NCBI RefSeq assembly: GCF_020564565.1 | Contig: NZ_JAJCTD010000004.1 | Location: 248,001 to 312,000 of the forward strand | Length of the DNA stretch: 64,000 nt | Origin: Rhodobacter sp. Har01 | GTDB lineage: Bacteria; Pseudomonadota; Alphaproteobacteria; Rhodobacterales; Rhodobacteraceae | Reading direction: 5' to 3' | In this document: in pieces, positions 60,001 to 64,000 of the stretch | Numbering within the stretch: the stretch's first letter is position 1 | How the letters are laid out: every line of letters begins with the position of its first letter | Position numbers and translations under genes: made by a program | The notes under the pieces: generated by a model | What the model was told of the DNA's origin: nothing | The model's input: the letters and a program-made list of their open reading frames with translations, nothing else | Database searches by the model: none

Positions 60001-60555
60001 ATGGCCGACACCGACAAGCCGCTTCTGATCAAGCGCTACGCCAGCCGCCGCCTCTACAACACCGAGACCTCGGATTACGTCACCCTGGAAGACATCGCCG
60101 GCTTCATCCACGCCGGCCGCGAGGTGCAGATCGTCGATCTGAAATCCGGCGACGACCTGACCCGGCAATACCTGCTGCAGATCGTGGCCGAGCATGAATC
60201 CAAGGGCGAGAACGTGCTGCCGGTGAACGTGCTGACCGATCTGGTGCGCAGCTACGCCACCAACATGCAGGCGGTGATGCCGCAGTTCCTGGCCGCCAGC
60301 TTCGACATGCTGCGCGAAAGTCAGGCCAAGATGGTCGAGAACCTGACCCATTTCCCCAACCCGCTTGCCGCGATGCCCGGCTTCGAGGCGATGCGCAAGC
60401 AGCAGGAACTGTTTCTCAAGTCGATGATGGGCGGGTTGCCCGCCTGGGGGTCCTCCGGCCCCGCGCGCGACGACGACACGCCCGAAAAGCCCGACGACAT
60501 CGCCGAAATCAAGAAGCAGCTCGCGGATCTGCAGGCCAAGCTCGCGAAGCTCTGA
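60001..60555 (+). CDS. phaR: Polyhydroxyalkanoate synthesis repressor PhaR
   Basis: 184 residues. The N-terminal DNA-binding domain (IKRYASRRLYNTETSDYVTL and GREVQIVDLKSGDDLTRQYL) is near-invariant in PhaR. The C-terminal half is helical and ends in a coiled coil (EIKKQLADLQAKLAKL). PhaR binds PHB granules, which removes it from CTGC-N3-GCAG operators and derepresses phaP. Two such sites precede phaP and one lies between phaZ and phaC, closing the circuit within this window. The lysR-type gene follows after 3 bases. Confidence 0.94.
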   Translation: MADTDKPLLIKRYASRRLYNTETSDYVTLEDIAGFIHAGREVQIVDLKSGDDLTRQYLLQIVAEHESKGENVLPVNVLTDLVRSYATNMQAVMPQFLAASFDMLRESQAKMVENLTHFPNPLAAMPGFEAMRKQQELFLKSMMGGLPAWGSSGPARDDDTPEKPDDIAEIKKQLADLQAKLAKL

Positions 60556-60558
60556 TCC

Positions 60559-61509
60559 ATGGCAGACCCCGAGGGCCGAGTCACGCTCTGGGGCATCGAG
60601 GTCTTTCTCGCCGCCGCCGAGGAAGGCGCCATTTCCGCCGCGGCGCGGCGGCTGGGCGTCAGCCCTTCGGCCGTCAGCCAGCAGCTGTCGGGGCTCGAGA
60701 CGGCGCTGGGGGCATCGCTTCTGGACCGCGGGGGCCGCCCGATGCGGATGACCCCCGCCGGCACCATGTTCCGCCGCCACGCCCAGGTGATGCTGAACGC
60801 CGCGCTTGAGGCGCGGGCCGAACTGGCGCGCGCCGATCTGGCCGGCCTGACCACCCTGCGGCTGGGCATGATCGAGGATTTCGAGGCCGACGTGACCCCA
60901 CGGCTGCTCTCGGGCCTGTCGGAAGAGCTGAAGGGCTGCCGCTTCCTCTTGGAGACCGGCCCGTCGCACCGGCTGATCGACCAGCTTGACGCCCGCGCGG
61001 TGGACGTGATCGTGGCCACCGACCTGCCCGGCGAGCCGGGCGCCGAGGCGCCCGCGCGCGAGGTGCATCCGATCCTGCGCGATCCCTTCGTCGCCGTCTG
61101 CCCCAGGGGCCGGTCGCCGGCCGACTTGCCGTTGATCCAGTATACCGCGCGCCACCTGATCGGCCGCCAGGTCGCCCAGCACCTGGCCCGGCTGGGGGTC
61201 AAGCCGGCCTCGCGGTTCGAACTGGACAGCTACCACGCCATTCTGGCGATGGTGGCCGCCGGGGCGGGCTGGGCCATCCTGACGCCGCTGGCGCTGCATC
61301 AGGCGCGGCGGTTCCGCCCGCAGGTCGAGGTGCAGCCCCTGCCCTTCGCGCCGCTTGACCGCACGCTGTCGCTGTCCGCCCGCGCCGGCATGCTGCGCGA
61401 CATCCCCGACCTGATCGCCCGCCGCCTGCGCGGCCTGATCGCAGCCGAGGTGGTCATCCCCATGCGCGAGGCCTACCCCTTCCTCGGGGACAGCCTCGCC
61501 GTCCTGTAG
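60559..61509 (+). CDS. LysR-family transcriptional regulator
   Basis: 316 residues. The N-terminal helix-turn-helix is IEVFLAAAEEGAISAAARRL and VSPSAVSQQLSGLETALGAS. The C-terminal effector-binding domain (about 95-300) is of the usual two-lobed type. Target genes and effector are not visible. It begins 3 bases after phaR, suggesting co-transcription, although the divergence expected between a LysR gene and its target is absent: the next gene converges. Confidence 0.87.
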   Translation: MADPEGRVTLWGIEVFLAAAEEGAISAAARRLGVSPSAVSQQLSGLETALGASLLDRGGRPMRMTPAGTMFRRHAQVMLNAALEARAELARADLAGLTTLRLGMIEDFEADVTPRLLSGLSEELKGCRFLLETGPSHRLIDQLDARAVDVIVATDLPGEPGAEAPAREVHPILRDPFVAVCPRGRSPADLPLIQYTARHLIGRQVAQHLARLGVKPASRFELDSYHAILAMVAAGAGWAILTPLALHQARRFRPQVEVQPLPFAPLDRTLSLSARAGMLRDIPDLIARRLRGLIAAEVVIPMREAYPFLGDSLAVL

Positions 61510-61516
61510 GCGATGC

Positions 61517-62704
61517 TCAGCCCTTCACATCCTCGGCCGCGGCCACGATCGCACCCGAGATGAAGTCCAGCTCGGCCTCGGCCAGCCGCGTCGGAAGGCG
61601 CACGTCGCAGGCCCGCATCAGCATGGCCCGGGTCTGCGGCAATTCGGGCACATCGCCCAGGAACTGCCAGTTCCAGTAGGCCCGCGCGTTGCCTTCCGAC
61701 AGGCCGAATACCTGCACCGAAACCCCGCGCGCCTTGGCCGCCTTCTGGAAGGCCAATGCCTCGGCATCCGACCAGTCACCCGCCAGATTGAACTGAATCG
61801 AATCCGGCGCGCGCTCTTCCGGCCCCAGCGGATCGGGCACATGCAGCCAGGCGCAGCCGTTCAGGCGCTCGGCCACCCGGTCGTGGTTCGCCCGGCCCTT
61901 TTCCACCCGCTCGGCGACCAGCGGCAGTTGCGGCCGGATCACCGCCGCCGACAGGTTCTGCATCCGCAGGTTATACAGCGGCAGCTTGTTCTGCCAATGC
62001 GCGCAGCTGTTCGACAGGCCCGGGTGCTTCTTCCAGTTTTCCTCATAGGCGCCGGACATGATGATGGCGCGGGCCGCGATTTCCGGGTCGTCGGTGATCA
62101 TGATCCCGCCCTCGCCGGCGTTCACCAGCTTGTAGGACTGGAAACTGAAGCAGCCCACCTTGCCGATGGTGCCGATCTTGCGGCCGTGCCATTCGGTGCC
62201 CAGGCTGTGGGCGGCGTCCTCGATCACCGGAATGCCGGCGGCATCGCACAGCGCCATGATCGCGTCCATGTCGCTGGTATGCCCGCGCATGTGGCTGATC
62301 ATCACCGCGTCCGCACCGGGCAGCTTGGCCGCGAAATCCTCCATGTCGACACGGTAGTTCGCGCCCACTTCCACCAGCACCGGCACGCAATCGGCATGCA
62401 CGACCGAGGACGGCACGGCGGCAAAGGTGAAGGCCGGGATCGGCACCCTGGCGCCTCGGGGCAGGTCCAGCGCCTTCAGGGACAGGAACAGCGCCGCCGA
62501 GCAGGACGACACCGCCAGCGCATAGCGCGCGCCCATCAGGTCGGCGAATTCCTGTTCCAGCAGCGTCACCGGGGCGTCCGAGGGTGCGGTGTAGCGAAAC
62601 AGGTCGCCCGAGATCAGCAGCCGGTCAATCTCGGCCCGCGCGGCCTCGGGGATGGATTCGGCATCATAGACGTTGGGGGCAAGGGTCTGTCCGTCGGGGG
62701 CCAT
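61517..62704 (-). CDS. DegT/DnrJ/EryC1/StrS family aminotransferase
   Basis: 395 residues. The PLP lysine is Lys192 in GCFSFQSYKLVNAGEGG, with VIEDAAHSLGTEWHGRKIG before it and SSCSAALFLSLKAL near the N-terminus. The family makes amino sugars or acts as regulators; no sugar-nucleotide genes are near, so its substrate is open. A TTCCTGAA/TTCAGGAA dyad overlaps the leader just upstream of the ribosome site. It lies downstream of soxG on the same strand after a 195-base gap. Confidence 0.88.
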   Translation of the reverse strand: MAPDGQTLAPNVYDAESIPEAARAEIDRLLISGDLFRYTAPSDAPVTLLEQEFADLMGARYALAVSSCSAALFLSLKALDLPRGARVPIPAFTFAAVPSSVVHADCVPVLVEVGANYRVDMEDFAAKLPGADAVMISHMRGHTSDMDAIMALCDAAGIPVIEDAAHSLGTEWHGRKIGTIGKVGCFSFQSYKLVNAGEGGIMITDDPEIAARAIIMSGAYEENWKKHPGLSNSCAHWQNKLPLYNLRMQNLSAAVIRPQLPLVAERVEKGRANHDRVAERLNGCAWLHVPDPLGPEERAPDSIQFNLAGDWSDAEALAFQKAAKARGVSVQVFGLSEGNARAYWNWQFLGDVPELPQTRAMLMRACDVRLPTRLAEAELDFISGAIVAAAEDVKG

Positions 62705-62713
62705 GCTTCAGCT

Positions 62714-62736
62714 TTCCTGAAAGTCTGCTTCAGGAA
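62714..62736. promoter_or_regulatory. TTCCTGAA-N7-TTCAGGAA inverted repeat at the DegT-type gene leader
   Basis: Perfect 8-base arms 10 to 32 bases upstream of the start codon; one arm contains the AGGAAA-like ribosome site. It could be an operator or an mRNA hairpin that hides the ribosome site. Confidence 0.4.
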
Positions 62737-62850
62737 GGATGTAAACACTGCGCGGGTGACGCGCCAGTGACAAATCTGTCGCCCGGCCGGTTTCTGCCAC
62801 CGGATTGTTCCCTTGCGGGGTCACGTCGCGAACCGTTTTCTCCCGGGCGC

Positions 62851-62898
62851 CGGAATTCGAAGTCGAATTCCGTCCACGATTTCCGACTTCGGAAATCG
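62851..62898. repeat. Two adjacent 22-base perfect dyads behind soxG
   Basis: Dyad 1 is CGGAATTCGA-AG-TCGAATTCCG (62851-62872). Dyad 2 is CGATTTCCGA-CT-TCGGAAATCG (62877-62898). They differ in sequence but have identical geometry (10-base arms, 2-base centre) and are spaced 26 bases centre to centre. Dyad 2 ends one base before the soxG stop. They could be tandem 3' hairpins or operator sites. Confidence 0.65.
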
Positions 62899-62899
62899 G

Positions 62900-63454
62900 C
62901 TACCCGGCCACCGTCGCGCGGGCCTCGAACCGCGCCAGCACCTCGGTCAACTCGTGCCACAGGGTCCGCGCCATCGACCGGAAGACCCAGACCTCCACCG
63001 TCTCCGGCCCCGTCCGCAGGATCACCGCCGACATGTGATTCACCGGCGCCCGGATCGCCGCGCCCGCGGGAAAGCTCCCTGGCCGCAGGTCCACCGGCAC
63101 CAGCCGCGCCAGCGCCTCGGGGCCGGCCGGGCCCGACAGCGACACCCCGGCCCAGCCGCCCGACTGGTCGGTCACCGCCGCATGCCCCGCCAGCCCCGCC
63201 GGCGGCTCGGCCCCCATCAGGAAGGCCTGCGCGCGGCCCGTCCAGACCAGCCGCACCTCGGCCGCCGATACCCAGCGGTTCGGCTCCGGGAAGCCCAGCC
63301 CAAGGCTCTCCAGCGCCGTCGCGGCGCCATCCGCGCCACCGGGAAACAGCGCCACCGACCAGATCGGCCGGTCCTGCAGCGGCGCCAGCACCAGCCCGGC
63401 CCTGGTCACCGCGGCCTGGCCCTGCCAGGCCTCTTTCGCTATCAGCTCAGGCAC
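62900..63454 (-). CDS. soxG: Sarcosine oxidase, gamma subunit
   Basis: 184 residues from GTG 63454, which overlaps the soxA stop by 8 bases (GTGCCTGA). The extra N-terminal stretch of a longer reading to 63508 has no family likeness. The body has the aminomethyltransferase-like fold of SoxG, with ALARLVPVDLRPGSFPAGAA and HMSAVILRTGPETVEVWVFR being typical. SoxG is part of the heterotetrameric sarcosine oxidase that oxidises sarcosine to glycine and formaldehyde/methylene-THF. Confidence 0.87.
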   Translation of the reverse strand: MPELIAKEAWQGQAAVTRAGLVLAPLQDRPIWSVALFPGGADGAATALESLGLGFPEPNRWVSAAEVRLVWTGRAQAFLMGAEPPAGLAGHAAVTDQSGGWAGVSLSGPAGPEALARLVPVDLRPGSFPAGAAIRAPVNHMSAVILRTGPETVEVWVFRSMARTLWHELTEVLARFEARATVAG

Positions 63455-64000
63455 GCATCCGCCCTCCGTCCGGGTCCAGGAACACCGGGTCGCAGACGTC
63501 GCAGACAACGTCCTTGCCCCGCAGATGATCGACCAGCCGGACCTGCTCGCCCAGCCTTGCGCGACCGTCGGTCAGAAAGGCCAGCGCCAGCCAGCAGTTC
63601 AACGTCGGCGACCAGCAGGTGCTGGTGGAATAGCCCTCGTCCGCGGCCTGCCCGATCACCGCGCCGGGCCGGAACAGATGCGCCCCAGCCGTCAGCGGCG
63701 CAAACGACCGCAGGCCGACCAGTTGTTGCCGTTCGGGGCCGGACAGTCCTGGCCGCTGGCTGGCCGCCTTGCCGATGCAATCCTTCTTCGCGCTGACTAT
63801 CTTGGCCATGCCGATGTCGAAGGCCGTCACCCGGCCGTGAATCTCGGCATGGGTGACAAAGCCCTTCTCGATCCGCAGGACGTTCAGCGCTTCCATCCCG
63901 TAGGGGCCGCCGCCCATGGTCTCGGCCCGCGCCAGCAGGTCGCGGAACAGCGCCTCGCCATAGCGGGTGGGCACCGCGATCTCATAGCCCTCCTCGCCGC
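63447..64000 (-). CDS. soxA: Sarcosine oxidase, alpha subunit, C-terminal part (5' end outside the window)
   Basis: About 184 C-terminal residues are visible, open at the window edge (the frame continues through GEEGYEIAVPTRYGEALF). The segment LNVLRIEKGFVTHAEIHGRV, SAKKDCIGKAASQRPGLS and RPGAVIGQAADEGYSTST is the THF-binding GcvT-like domain of SoxA. The N-terminal FAD/NAD-binding parts, and presumably soxB and soxD, lie beyond base 64000. It is coupled to soxG by overlap. Confidence 0.88.
   Translation of the reverse strand, partial: GEEGYEIAVPTRYGEALFRDLLARAETMGGGPYGMEALNVLRIEKGFVTHAEIHGRVTAFDIGMAKIVSAKKDCIGKAASQRPGLSGPERQQLVGLRSFAPLTAGAHLFRPGAVIGQAADEGYSTSTCWSPTLNCWLALAFLTDGRARLGEQVRLVDHLRGKDVVCDVCDPVFLDPDGGRMRA

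Overview
High-GC chromosomal DNA from an alphaproteobacterium, almost certainly Rhodobacterales (Rhodobacteraceae/Paracoccaceae). Supporting signs are a complete PHB granule locus (phaZ, phaC, phaP, phaR) with exact CTGC-N3-GCAG PhaR sites, a GTTC-N7-GTTC SOS box of the alphaproteobacterial type, a vertebrate-type 2Fe-2S ferredoxin, an LdtR-type MarR regulator, DUF1178/DUF2842 proteins and soxA/soxG. No rRNA, tRNA, CRISPR array, phage or transposase gene was seen. Genes are closely packed, with many ATGA overlaps.

Layout. 0-3 kb: thpR (partial), an AcuC-like deacetylase and a glutathione peroxidase on the minus strand, then NUDIX and DUF1178 genes. 3-6.5 kb: ldtR-like, sdhE, an aspartate aminotransferase and a ferredoxin. 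6.5-13 kb: an SOS-box-linked DnaE2 C-terminal fragment, a lipoprotein, and a membrane quality-control block (degP/Q, DUF2065, hflC, hflK) with gor. 13-23 kb: rpiA with an upstream 17-codon ORF, a GST, sdaA, purA, a large acidic protein, thiN and a DMT exporter. 23-27 kb: secG, pyrG and an accessory patch at the pyrG 3' end: DUF4160/DUF2442, a second pyrG 3' end, an AT-rich HEPN-like gene and a repeat field. 27-38 kb: rlmJ, terB and phnD-like genes, a polar amino-acid ABC transporter, then two glutamine-synthetase-like ligases, an amidotransferase and a PuuB-like oxidase (gamma-glutamylated amine catabolism). 38-40.3 kb: a lipoprotein/Slam pair, a candidate type XI secretion unit. 40.5-47.5 kb: thyX and the nrdR-ribD and dnaG-rpoD blocks. 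47.5-55.9 kb: a dienelactone hydrolase, cytochromes b561 and c', csp, thrS, a 3-methyladenine glycosylase and two alpha/beta hydrolases. 55.9-60.6 kb: the PHB locus. 60.6-64 kb: LysR and DegT genes and the 3' end of a sarcosine oxidase operon.

Most notable: (1) four copies of a roughly 215-310 bp multi-hairpin intergenic element between 2.9 and 23.1 kb, whose central stem differs in sequence but stays paired; (2) the pyrG 3'-end accessory site with a synonymously diverged second pyrG terminus and an RX4H HEPN-like orphan; (3) an SOS box directly in front of an orphan DnaE2 OB-fold fragment; (4) the Slam-lipoprotein pair; (5) three exact PhaR boxes, one inside the phaP core promoter; (6) four GANTC sites in the 83-bp dnaG-rpoD gap; (7) a hydrophobic 17-residue upstream ORF with alternative hairpins ahead of rpiA. 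All family assignments come from reading motifs by eye, without any search.
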